Origin: Colius striatus
Lineage: Eukaryota; Chordata; Aves; Coliiformes; Coliidae
Length of the DNA stretch: 64,000 nucleotides
Direction: 5' to 3'
NCBI RefSeq assembly: GCF_028858725.1
Contig: NC_084759.1
Span: 140,658,671-140,722,670 of the forward strand
Shown here: in pieces, positions 10,601-19,053 of the stretch
Layout of the letters: the number at the start of each line of letters is the position of its first letter
Position numbering within the stretch: the first letter of the stretch is position 1
Program-made: the position numbers and the translations under genes
Notes under the pieces: generated by a model
The model's database searches: none
What the model saw: the letters and a program-made list of their open reading frames with translations, nothing else
Told to the model about the DNA's origin: nothing

Positions 10601-13600
10601 TGGGTGCTACAGAAAGAAAAGGCATTAACCAAGACTTGATTTTAAAACCAACTACTAGGAGGTCAGATATTGCAAGAAAGAGAACAGCATAATTTCATGA
10701 CAGGGAAAGTTTGAAGCATCAGACCTATCAGCAGTATATACTCGGCACGATTCTCCATGAGAGGTTGAGGCAAAGTAGGAAGCCTGACTCATGCATGGCC
10801 TAAGTAACATTGTGGATTGTTCCATGCTGCACCACATACTAGGAAAATAAAGAACTAGGGGGTTAACTATGAAAGAACATGTATCTCCTGAGATCCTACA
10901 CTGTAGCAATGTACTTGAAGGAAAACTGACATGTGGCCCATATGAAACTGTAAGCTACACAGGCTCAGATGCAGGCCTCAGACTTTGGCTCTATCAGAGA
11001 GTAAACAATGGGCATAAAGAATAGTCAAGGATGAGATGCCTTTTAGAATGTAGATATGAAAGAAGCTGTGTGTGCGTGGGAAAGAGACTGTGTAAGCTTA
11101 GAATAGTAATTAGATAAGGAATTAGGTAATAGAATGCAGAAATTGCTACTATAAAATATTGACATATTAAGCTTAATAAATCACATTCTGCTATTAGGCA
11201 CGTGAATAGAGCATGATAGACTGAGCTATCTAATCATATTACATCATGTATTTAGAAAATAATAATATATGTAATGTGATTGAATGCAAAAATAAATGGC
11301 TTTTTCATTGATCATATCTGTCTGACGTGTAGCCCATGAATCGCATCCCACGAGGTGGTCCCTACAAATGGCACCCAAATAGGGACCACTAACATTTTAA
11401 ATGTTCATATTGAACTTGCTAATTAATTAACAAGAAGAGAGCGGGAGAAAAAAAAACAGGAAAATCCAGAGACAGACCAGTAAAACTGAGTCTGGGAGTC
11501 GGAGGCAAACAGCTGGGGAGCGACTCAGGAAGAAAAAGACTACGCAGCATAACACCCAAACAGAGGTGAGTGCCTGGGAGGGAGAAGGAAGGGAACACAA
11601 TTAAGTAAAGAAGAAACAGTAGTAAATTTCCTCCAACATACACTCTCTAAGAGTGGACTTAAATCTGATGAACTGGCTTTAGGCCGATTGTTGCTGTGGA
11701 GTTGGGAAAAGGGAATAATAACTGATACAACTACAGCATTTGATCTCGCCAGCTGGGAAAAGCTTGGCAGTGCTCTGTGGGAAGAGGTGAGCCTAGGATC
11801 ACAGGAGCCACCAGTGCTTTGCTACTACTTAGTGATTAATCAAAGAGACTCTACAAGAGTTAAAGGCTAAACACAAAGTTGCTGCTGATGCCTTTGCAGC
11901 TATAACTTCTGGGGAGAAAAAAGGGAGTGCGAGGCCACATCGCTGCTGCTCCCTTCACATCACTGGAACCAGTGTTATCTTCCCCACTGGGAGAAACAGA
12001 GTAGTCTCCTCCACCTCCAATTGCACTAAAATCTCCCTCTGATCCAAAGTCCCACCAGGGCAGGAAAAACTTAACAAGAATAACTCTAATAAATCGATTG
12101 TGTGACATACTATTGACAGTACAAGTGGGGCATCAGCTGCTCCAGATTCTGAATTGTAGTCACCTACTTATTCCGGAGATATGTGCAAAGAGACTCCTTT
12201 GTCATATCCACCTTTACCACTCTCTACTCCATTGACTCCAGTTACAGCTTAAGGGAGTTCCGGAGGAACGGGTGGAAGAAATGAATAAGAAATTGCCACA
12301 ATTACAGGAGAGTATTGAAAAATGGAGATTAGAAGCTGCTCCAGCAGCTCCAGCTCCTACGACACCTTTAACAGCACCGCTACAATAGGAACCAGTTTTG
12401 CCTGAACCAGAACAAAAAGAGAGAGGGATTGTTAAAGATGCTTTAATACAAGGGGTTATGTTACCTAAGGCATTTCCTGTGATTATGGGGGATGTGAACT
12501 TTGCTCTCTCCAAGCGGTGCAACGCAAAGGAGCCCGGGAACCAAAAGCACGAGCGGTTCGTACAGCAGGGGTGAGTGCTGAGGCAGAAACAGCTGCCCAG
12601 AGTCATGCTGGCTGGGAAGGGCTCATGCAGCGCAGGATGAGTGACAGTGGCCACGACTGCTGGAGCCCCAACGGCTCATCCCTGAGCACACCGCCTTGCC
12701 GGCTGAGCCCGCGGTACCCCCCTCCACCACCACTGAGCTGGGCTCCCTGTTTTGCTATTAGGTGTGTGAACAGAGCGTGATAGACTGAGCTATCCAATCA
12801 TAATAGATTACATCACGTAATAACATATATAATGTGATTGAATGCTAAAATAAACGGCTTCTGCATTGATTATATTGGTCCGATGTGCAGCACATGAACC
12901 CTGTCCCACAAGGTAGTCCCTACACTATACCATCACATCCATACCTTACTGACAACAAAGAGGTCCTCTCGCTTTACAACACCTTCCTTGATTTTTTGCT
13001 TAAGTCCATCCCCAACTTCATTTTCGTTCTGATACACATAGGCACAGTCAAAGTGACGGTATCCAGCATCAATGGCAGCCATCACTGCAGCTGCTACTTT
13101 CCCTGGTGGGGACTGTGAAAAATAATAGCCAAGAAATTCCTAATCAAAATATATCAAAGGCTTTTTATCCCTAGCAAGAAAAAATTAAGAATGCCACCCC
13201 TTACCCAAAGCAGTTCCCTCAAAAATAAGCCAAAACCCGCTAACAGCAAAGAGACTGCCACTTTTCCCTGCAGCATTCTTGAGCATATGCACTTCTTGAA
13301 CATAAGCTCCAGAGCCAAAACCCACCCTAGAGCTGTTCCCCTGCCACCTCACTCCCAGGCAGGGCTGCACTGTGCCGTTGCAGAAATGAGGCCCCAACAC
13401 TGGCACCGTTATCCAAGGCCTGGCCAAGGCCTCCTCACCTTCCCACCCCGCTTCGCTGAGGCCCCCCGGGCAGCTGCCGCCCCGGAGGGCTTCGCCCAGC
13501 ACAGGGGCCTCAGCTACCCACATTCCTGAAGCGAGGCCTGCAGCACGCAGCGTTCGGGCTGCTGCGAGAGGCCGGCGGGCGGTGAGAGACCCCCAGTGCC

Positions 13601-13906
13601 CAGAGCCACAGCAACACCGCGGGAACCCCAGCTGGGACAGCCGGCGGTGAAGATGGGCCCCTCTGGCCTCAGCGCCCGGGCCGCCCCTATCCGCGCTCCC
13701 TCCTAGTGCGATGCCAGCAAAGGGCACCTGTCCTGCCCGGGCGGTAACAGCCCAGTGTCCGGCCCAGGCTGGACCCAGCCGGCCGCAGCCGCCCTCCCAA
13801 TGCCAGCATGAGGGCACGTCAGGGTTGCGAGCCCCGTTACCTTCCATGTGCCCAGCCCCAGGATAGGCATCTTGGCGCCAGTGTTCAGCTGCACGTAGCT
13901 CGCCAT
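1665..13906 (-). CDS. AKR1B: AKR1B aldo-keto reductase, gene A (partial, exons 1-5)
   Basis: NADPH-dependent cytosolic carbonyl reductase of the aldose reductase family. Exons on the minus strand: 1 13841-13906, 2 12945-13112, 3 9990-10106, 4 2161-2238, 5 1665-1787. All have AG acceptors and GT donors and keep one open frame (184 residues). Exon 6 onward lies left of the window. Exon 1 starts [19 protein letters not shown]. The catalytic tetrad Asp44, Tyr49, Lys78, His111 (Met = 1) is present, as is the SNFN segment in exon 5. It is an inverted near-copy of gene D. Visible protein differences include Thr to Ala early in exon 2, Leu-Lys for Ile-Gln later in exon 2, Lys to Glu and Leu114 to Ala in exon 3, and Val-Ala for Met-Ser in exon 4. 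Two ERVs sit antisense in introns 2 and 3. No lesion is visible in these exons. Whether the full gene works cannot be judged without exons 6-10. Confidence 0.88.
3127..3132 (+). repeat. Target site duplication, left copy (GCAGAG)
   Basis: The six bases GCAGAG directly before the 5' LTR are repeated directly after the 3' LTR. The unoccupied site is preserved in gene D intron 3 (about 45967-45981, reverse complement), where the flanks join with a single GCAGAG. Confidence 0.95.
3133..3413 (+). repeat. 5' LTR of the main ERV
   Basis: It starts TGTAGG and ends CAACAACA. A TATA box (TATAA) is at 3274-3278. The only AATAAA, at 3168-3173, lies upstream of the TATA box, in U3. It differs from the 3' LTR at four positions, two near 3308-3314 and two near 3355-3356. 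Confidence 0.95.
3416..3433 (+). other. Primer binding site, tRNA-Trp type
   Basis: The 18 bases TGGTGACCCCGACGTGAT begin two bases after the LTR end. This is the primer binding site known from avian leukosis/sarcoma viruses (tRNA-Trp), by recall. Recognising it as the same site is established knowledge; the position is read from the sequence. Confidence 0.85.
3522..5496 (+). pseudogene. gag: ERV gag (matrix, late domain, capsid, nucleocapsid), frameshifted
   Basis: Structural polyprotein, split into two open segments. The first (3522-4715) starts Met-Gly, a myristoylation signal. It carries a betaretrovirus-like matrix region, then a proline-rich part with two PSAPPLEE late-domain repeats (3837-3890 and 3900-3953), then the start of capsid. 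The second (about 4708-5496, one frame later) holds the rest of capsid with a major-homology-type segment (QKPNEPF near 4930). It ends in two CCHC zinc knuckles, [14 protein letters not shown] near 5219 and [14 protein letters not shown] near 5335. The break falls at the G4A6 run at 4699-4707 and needs a 1-base insertion or 2-base loss relative to a working gene. It is therefore a disabling lesion, not programmed frameshifting, which would go to the -1 frame. Confidence 0.9.
5406..5412 (+). promoter_or_regulatory. gag-pro -1 frameshift slippery site GGGAAAC
   Basis: G GGA AAC falls in the gag frame between the second zinc knuckle and the gag stop. The -1 frame entered here stays open into the dUTPase domain. 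The heptamer fits X XXY YYZ and matches the one I recall for simian type D betaretroviruses at the same junction. I did not establish a downstream pseudoknot. Confidence 0.8.
6197..6203 (+). promoter_or_regulatory. pro-pol -1 frameshift slippery site AAATTTT
   Basis: A AAT TTT lies in the pro frame immediately before its TAA stop at 6204-6206. The -1 frame is the reverse transcriptase frame, which opens with ATG at 6206. This is the pro-pol slippery heptamer class used by type D betaretroviruses. Confidence 0.8.
6206..8873 (+). pseudogene. pol: ERV pol: reverse transcriptase, RNase H, integrase, broken
   Basis: RT runs 6206-7135, with LPQG near 6644 and the catalytic YMDD at 6746-6757. A stop at 7133-7135 plus a frame change by about 7140 separates RT from the connection domain. 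From about 7140 the frame continues through RNase H (FTDAS near 7560, LLELMA near 7669, SDSLY near 7732) into the integrase zinc domain (HX3H near 8005, CPAC near 8089) and the first catalytic Asp (near 8169). An in-frame TGA at 8196-8198 interrupts integrase. The same frame then continues to 8873 with TDNGSG near 8338, the catalytic Glu near 8449, and a C-terminal DNA-binding part. All domains are present in order, so breakage is by point lesions and not large deletion. Confidence 0.92.
8874..9273 (+). other. ERV region between pol and 3' LTR without env
   Basis: Only about 400 bases separate the integrase stop from the polypurine tract. The longest open stretch (9000-9191, 63 codons) shows no signal peptide, cysteine motif or fusion peptide that I recognise. 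Env has been lost or was never carried. Confidence 0.75.
9274..9293 (+). other. Polypurine tract of main ERV
   Basis: A 20-base all-purine run (A-rich, then six G) ends one base before the 3' LTR. It is the plus-strand primer site. Confidence 0.88.
9295..9575 (+). repeat. 3' LTR of the main ERV
   Basis: 281 bases, collinear with 3133-3413, with four substitutions: two in the segment after GGTGGCTT and two before GTGCATTAC. It is followed directly by the second GCAGAG. Confidence 0.95.
9576..9581 (+). repeat. Target site duplication, right copy (GCAGAG)
   Basis: Identical to 3127-3132. Intron 3 of gene A resumes with CAAAGAATTTCTGTCAGG, as in gene D. Confidence 0.95.
10351..10612 (-). mobile_element. 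CR1 3' end in gene A intron 2
   Basis: Minus-strand CR1 3' region. On the plus strand it starts 'cacagaatggtaagggttgg', followed by the conserved 'agcctgtgccagggctctctcac' block. It is shared with gene D intron 2 (44952-45200, plus), so it predates the inverted duplication. Confidence 0.85.
10902..11366 (+). repeat. 5' LTR of second ERV
   Basis: 465 bases, TG to CA. The last 170 bases pair with 12755-12920 (AATAAATGGC against AATAAACGGC, then the GTAGCCCATGAATC-type end). The end also matches the solo LTR at 29399-29753. Confidence 0.8.
11369..11386 (+). other. Primer binding site, tRNA-Lys type, decayed
   Basis: TGGCACCCAAATAGGGAC differs at three positions from the tRNA-Lys3 site TGGCGCCCGAACAGGGAC as I recall it. 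All three differences are transitions, one of them at a CpG. Confidence 0.7.
12755..12920 (+). repeat. Truncated 3' LTR of second ERV
   Basis: Matches the last third of the 5' LTR, starting at the 'gctattagg' string. The 5' two-thirds of this LTR are missing, probably lost with the internal region. Confidence 0.78.
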
Positions 13907-14176
13907 GGCTCACTGGGCAATCACAAACACCAGCACAGCGGCTGCCGACCCAGCGCGTTTAACAGCGGCCAGGCCGGGCCCGCCCCGTCCCTGCGCGGCG
14001 TGTGGGGCTGATGGGGGCGGTGCCTGGGAACGCGGCCGCGGTGCCGCGGCCGAGCTGCCCGGAGCTGATGCCAAGGAGTAGTCGCTGCAGGAGGCTCTGG
14101 TTCCCGGCCTTGGTGGCGGGGCTACGCAGCGACCGTCGGTCTTTAGACCGGGGCTGCGCTGACTTCGCGTGAAAGG
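13907..14176 (-). promoter_or_regulatory. Gene A promoter, CpG-rich
   Basis: This CpG-rich sequence lies directly upstream of the gene A start codon and is the inverted match of 43362-43649. A GC box (minus-strand GGGGCGGG) is at 13979-13986. The TATA-like element at 13958-13964 reads TGTTAAA on the minus strand, where gene D has TATTAAA. Confidence 0.6.
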
Positions 14177-14329
14177 AGATTAGTCTTCAGTACACATTGC
14201 CAAAAGTTTTTCACTAGTGCTCACAGCTGATGACTCTCCTCCTCAGCCCGCTGTGTTGCTGCAAGATAAGAGTATAAATGTGCATGTGTAGTTCCACATT
14301 TCTGTTTCTGTCACATTTCAATTTCTGTC

Positions 14330-16085
14330 CTCGTGTGCCAGCCTTTGCAAGATATTATTGAAAGTTAGCTTTGTGCAGCACCTACTCTTACAGTGAGGCT
14401 TCTTGCATGTCTGGGTCTTTGCCACGCGGAAAGAGCTTTTCAAAGGGATTGCCATTGGCTTCTTTGGCCTTGAATTAGCATGTTCTGAGGTAACTCTTCA
14501 GATTTTTAAGCAGTAGTTTAGCAAATACTGAACATCTGAGTGCCTTGTATATTCACTAAAAATGTGGACTTGAGTTAGAAGGTCATGCTACATATGCTCT
14601 GCTGTCCCTACTTTGTTCTTGTCCCTTCTCTTGTGAGTTTGTGTGAAGGGGTTCTATAGGTATCTGTAGATTTTTTAGCCTGCTATTTTGGTAACTGCAT
14701 GCAGAGAAAGTGTTAAAGTATCCTTCAGATCGTGAAGCTAGAGACTAGTACTCTTAGTGAACCTTCAAGAACTACTGAATTCAGAACTGTAAGAAATATC
14801 TTAACCTTTACAGGGCCATGTGGAGAAATAAGTATCTACAGCAGGTTATGTAGCTACTCCATAAAAGTGGCCAGTGGCTGCTCTGTGCAAACAAAGACTA
14901 GGTGATTTTTTTAATGTATATATACACAATTTAAATAAATGTTTAAAATCTTCAGGGCAGAAGCCAGGAAGCCACTGGTGTGCCAATAATGCTGTTTCTG
15001 CATGTACAGTTAAACAGACCTCCTGTTTCCAATTAGATGACTGAGTGAACTGTGAATGCACGTGCCATAGGTGCGTGTGCTGTGTGAACAATTACCTGCT
15101 ATTACTAACAGAACAAGTAAGGTATGTTAAGAAGTTATGCTTGTAATTTGTGTACAACTTCATTCCCTGTCAGGATACAGGAGCTGCATGACATCCATCT
15201 GCTCATTCAACTGTAATAAAGTCTTTGTAACCCCTGACAGCTGTTCACTTTGCAGCTTACCTGGTTATTTGCAGGCTTGTACTTCAGTCCTGGCTTGTTC
15301 AAGATTCTTTCAATCTGCTCATGGTTAAAGTTGGAGATTCCAATGGCTTTTACCAGACCAGCCTCCACTAGCTCTTCCATGGCCTAACACAAAAGGGATC
15401 AAAGTCAGCATGCAGTGTACAAAACAGGGTCTGATGATGGTCTTCTTATGGCTTGGTGCCCTTTTTGGGAATGAAAAAGACAACCACTTGGAGTCTGCAG
15501 CTCCACTGAAAATCATCAGCTTGGCTAAGCACCCATGTTTTGAAGGGCTAGATTATATACCATAGGATAAATAGTAAGAACTTTGTGAGTGCTAAAGGCA
15601 ATAAAAGCATGGAAAAGATTGCGAGAACAAGACATGATTCTCCCACCGTGGCTGAACTTAACTCCCATGTCTGTAGAATATCTGTGTTGCTAGATATAGA
15701 AATGTCTTTGTCATCTGCAGGAAACAGTTCCTCTCCTGCCTGTCCGTGAGAGAAAAAGTGCTTGAAACACTTGTATGAGAAGTCAATGGTGAGATAACTG
15801 AGAGCCATGGCAGCTTTACCTTCTAGTACAGAAGATACTAATACTTGTCTACATCATTCAGGCAGGTTTATGGCATTTTGCCAGCAACCAGTGCTATTAG
15901 GAGGGACAGGGGTAGCCATGACACTTACTCAAGAGCCTTTTCCATGTGAAACTAAATATGACAACTTTGGAAGTCCAGCCCTTAAGATTCTGTGATGAGA
16001 AACAATTGACATACTCAAAACCAACAGATCGAATTGAGATTTTAAGCTGTCTCTTGCAGAAAGCAAAAGCAAAGAATAGAAACAC
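14330..16085 (-). pseudogene. Inverted AKR1B fragment: exons 4-5 and flanking introns (gene C type)
   Basis: The minus strand matches gene C from about 32200 to 34560 (intron 3 to intron 5). Exon 4 is 15662-15739 and exon 5 is 15261-15383. Both reading frames are intact and close to gene C (for example the Ile-Ser-Ile-Ser-Ser run in exon 4). The exon 4 donor is broken: GAG is followed by TTAAGTT where gene C has GTAAGTT. Exons 1-3 and 6-10 are absent, so it cannot make an enzyme. The junctions near 14176-14330 (to the gene A promoter) and 16085-16098 (to the plus-strand pseudogene) are rearrangement points. Confidence 0.85.
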
Positions 16086-16097
16086 TCTGAGACATCA

Positions 16098-17754
16098 GCT
16101 CCCTTGGTGGCTGGTGCTTGTTCCAGCAGGCGGGTCCCCAGCCCTGCCAAAGGGGTGTCTCTACCGTGTGAGGAAGAGCAGGTTCTGGGCATCTTGGGAC
16201 AGTGTAATCTGCTCAGCACATGTCCCAAGGAAGGTGTGCTTGGTGGGTTCTCCTTCTCTTGCTTACTAAGGAAAACAGGCTGTTTAGCTGCATCCTGGAG
16301 TTACTTCTTACCTTGGTTTATAAAGGTTGGTGACAGCCACCTCTTTGTGGCTTGGCTTATGTTTGCTTGGCTTTGCCTGTGTATGTTTTTAAAAGGAGAT
16401 GTACAAATGATCAAATCTGACAGAAACCTTTCATGAGCTCAGCCATTCTGTCCTACCCAAACCTGACTTTGCAATAGGAGATTTTCCTACAGATCTGTCT
16501 GATCATGTACTCTGCCAATGCACATATCACATTCAGTGTGACAGTCCAGTCCAATCTGAAAAGCAGCAGCACAGTCTCATTCCATATCACCTTTCAAAGA
16601 AAATGGAGCATTTCTGTCCTGTGCAGGACAGCACCCAAGAGCTTTAACTCGGGAGGTCACAGTATGCCTTGTTTTTTTGTCTCTAGCTGTGGTGCACATT
16701 TCATGAAAACCTCTGGTGAAGGCAGCCTGTCAGAAAACTCTCACTGACCTGAAACTGGATTACCTGGATCTCTACCTCATGCACTGGCCTCTTGGGTTCA
16801 AGGTACAGTAACTGCAATGCCCTTGGCTTGTTCTCTTGAGAAATGTCCCATTAGCTTTAACTCATTATATTGCTGTTTGTTTTTTCCCATAGCTAATGTC
16901 TCAAGAGAGATTATTTCAAGCATTTTCTCTCTTGCTGACAGGCAGGACAGGAGCTGTTACCCACAGATGACAAAGGCATGGCTATACCCAGCAATACAGA
17001 TATTCTGCAGACATGGGAGGTAAGTTCAGCCACAGCAAGAGACAAGTCCCCTGTCACCAATGTTCTCCATGTTTTCATTGTCTCATCAAAGCAAAAAATT
17101 AGTTGGGAGAAACATAAGACAGTACAAAGTAGCTTTTCATAACATGCATGCTGAGTCATTATTCCTCAAGTGCCTTAGGTGATTGCCCAATCTGACTGAA
17201 CTCCACAATCACTTTCAGTGGAGCTGCAGATCACACTGAGGGTAGGAAAAGTTCATTGCTCGAGCAGAACAACTGCACAATTGTCTTCACCACAGTTCTT
17301 GTATCCTTCCTGAATCACTCAAATAAATTTTACAGAAATGAAGATACTGCAGGTTGAGATCTTGCCTACAGTGTGGGGCACAGCTTGCCAGTGCTTGCAC
17401 AGTACTGAACTACTAAGTGGCATCCTTCCTATCCTCAAGCAGCTTGGTGCGAATTTACACAAACTCAGAGAATGAGAAGTTGGTCGTGGGTGAGGCAACA
17501 CTAATGTAGCACCAGTACCTGCCCTTCCCTCAGAGAACTTTGCAACTCTGAATTTGTGCTTCCCACGATGGCAAAGATGCAAGTCCAAGAAGAAAATGTC
17601 CTGCCTTGCATCCCAGATGCTGACTTTTCTGCCCTTTGTGTTAGGCTATGGAAGAGCTGGTGGATGCTGGTCTGGTAAAAGCCATTGGAATCTCCAACTT
17701 TAACCATATGCAGCTTGAAAGCCAGGACTGAAATACAAGCCTGCAAATAACCAG
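16098..17754 (+). pseudogene. AKR1B pseudogene, exons 3-5 (plus strand)
   Basis: 16098-16435 matches gene B intron 2 (20338-20640). Exon 3 (16687-16802) has lost one G in the Lys-Pro codons, giving an early TGA. Exon 4 (16942-17019) is in frame but has Glu to Gln and Phe to Leu changes. Exon 5 (17645-17754) has lost 13 bases between 'gaaag' and 'ccaggactg', with frameshift and stop. Intron 3 is shortened to about 140 bases. No exons 1-2 or 6-10 belong to it. It sits tail-on to the inverted fragment and just upstream of the gene B flank block. Confidence 0.88.
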
Positions 17755-17875
17755 GTAAGAGGGGAGCAGAACAAAACTGGCACTTCAGCTGGTCTTTAAG
17801 CTCTCTTGAGAAAACACATCCCAGTCAAGACAAAAGGTATCATTTTGCATTTTTCACTCACTTCTCTGAACAGCA

Positions 17876-18250
17876 GCAAACCAGCTCCTAAGAAGCTGAG
17901 CAGACTCAGAGCAGATCTAAGAAGAAATCCTCAAAAAGGGTGAAAGGTAAGCCCAGAGTTGTAGAACTGTTAAGTGATTCAACTGAAGTCCACAGCCTGT
18001 TGAGGACTGCTGATGGCACTGACATAAAATAGGAGGAAGATTAAAGAGAAAAGCTTGTCTGCCTTCAGATAAATGAAGCAAAAACAGCTTGGGCATCTGC
18101 TGTGGAAGAGGCACCCAGAGAAAAATGCACCATTACACATACTCCAAACTTAGGCTTCTACCTGACTCTGTTCCCCAAGTATCAACAAACAGCAAAATCT
18201 CTCAGTCAGCCTTAACATACCATTTTGGAGTACTTATAGGATTCTGCTGA
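17876..18250 (+). repeat. Paralogous 5' flank block upstream of gene B
   Basis: Similar in order to 27310-27690 (upstream of gene C) and 42380-42830 (upstream of gene D). Shared runs include 'aggaggaagatt..agaga', the 'cttgtctgcc' segment, 'aaaaatgcaccat' and 'ccttaacata'. It marks the 5' part of the duplicated unit. I see no reading frame in it. Confidence 0.65.
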
Positions 18251-18261
18251 TAACTTTTTCC

Positions 18262-18490
18262 CACAGAATGGTGGGAGTTGGAAGGGACCTCTAGGATCAT
18301 CGAGTTCAACCCTCCTGCTACAGTGGGTTCACCTTGATCAGGTCACACAGGAACGCGTCCAGGTGGGCTTCAAACCTACTAGAGCAGGAGACTCCACACC
18401 CTCCCTGGGCAGCCTGTGCCAGGGCCCCCTCACCTGCACAGCAGAAAAGTTTTTCTTTGTGTTTAAGTGGGACTTTTTGTTCCATTACGA
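18262..18490 (-). mobile_element. CR1 3' end upstream of gene B
   Basis: Minus-strand CR1 3' region with the 'agttggaagggacctctaggatcat' type start and the 'gggcagcctgtgccagggccccctcac' block, ending about 560 bases before the gene B start codon. Confidence 0.85.
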
Positions 18491-18539
18491 GCAGGAGGAA
18501 AGGCCGCAGAACACTCCCCCGGGGGGGCATCAGCTCCGC

Positions 18540-19053
18540 GATTTCTGACTGCCCCCACAGGAGCCCACACGAGCCCGCCCGAGCCTGCCGGAGAGCTGCG
18601 TGTGGGGACCACTGGGCCCCGGAGCGGCCGTCCAGGCCCGACTCTGCCGAGGGCCGCCGTCCTCGGGCTCCTCTGGCGCCGGCCCTCAGCAGCCGGGCCT
18701 GCCTGAGGCAGCGGGGCAGCCAACCGTGACACTCGGCCGGCAGCGGGGAAAGCGCTGCGGTACCTTCCCCGGCACCCCCCATACGCAGGTAGCTCCCCCT
18801 GCACCTTACCACAGCGATCGTCCGGATCCCCCATTGGCCGCCCCGCTGTGCCGCTGATTGGGCGGCGCGGCCATTGGGCAAGGCCCGAACGGCGATTGGC
18901 TGCGAAGGAGACGTAGGACGAGCGCTGCCGAGCGCTACCAAGCGCCGAGCCGCGCGGGGGACGCCGTCCCTGGGCAGGGCGGTAGCGGCGGGCACGGCGC
19001 GGGCTCGGCCGCCGTGAAAGCGGCCGGCGGGAGGCGCGGTGCGCAGCGGGGCC
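18540..19053 (+). promoter_or_regulatory. Gene B CpG-island promoter with four inverted CCAAT boxes
   Basis: GC- and CpG-rich with no TATA box. ATTGG occurs four times within 67 bases, at 18833-18837, 18857-18861, 18873-18877 and 18895-18899, all in one orientation. This is the NF-Y site core. The arrangement is absent from the promoters of A, C and D, which have TATA-like elements. The CpG-rich stretch continues into intron 1 to about 19430. Confidence 0.65.

Larger units (their letters stand above)
10902..12920 (+). mobile_element. Second ERV, internally deleted, tRNA-Lys primer site, in gene A intron 2
   Basis: The element runs from TGTAGC to CCTACA and is flanked by CTACAC (10896-10901) and CTATAC (12921-12926), a 6-bp duplication with one change. 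Gene D has the single empty site CTATAC in its intron 2. The 5' LTR is 10902-11366. A degenerate gag follows: a matrix-like segment at 11600-11870 with in-frame breaks, and a piece at 12412-12487 that resembles the main ERV gag near 4430-4490. From about 12490 to 12754 I cannot assign the sequence. A truncated 3' LTR closes it. No pro, pol or env is visible. It is more decayed than the main ERV and from a different family. Confidence 0.85.
1..14176 (-). repeat. Left arm of large inverted duplication (gene A unit)
   Basis: The reverse complement of this block matches 43362 to about 49110 along its length, apart from two ERV insertions and small differences. The match covers the promoter, exons 1-5 and introns 1-5 of an AKR1B gene. 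It starts at the promoter-distal junction near 14176, where the shared string around 'gaccgtcggtcttta' ends, and it still holds at base 1, which pairs with about 49105. The arms face each other across about 29 kb containing genes B and C. The boundary beyond the window is unknown. Confidence 0.9.

Noticed and set aside
13185-13913. 242-codon minus-strand open frame covering gene A exon 1
   Set aside because: Shadow of the GC-rich promoter/intron 1. The true coding part is only 13841-13906.
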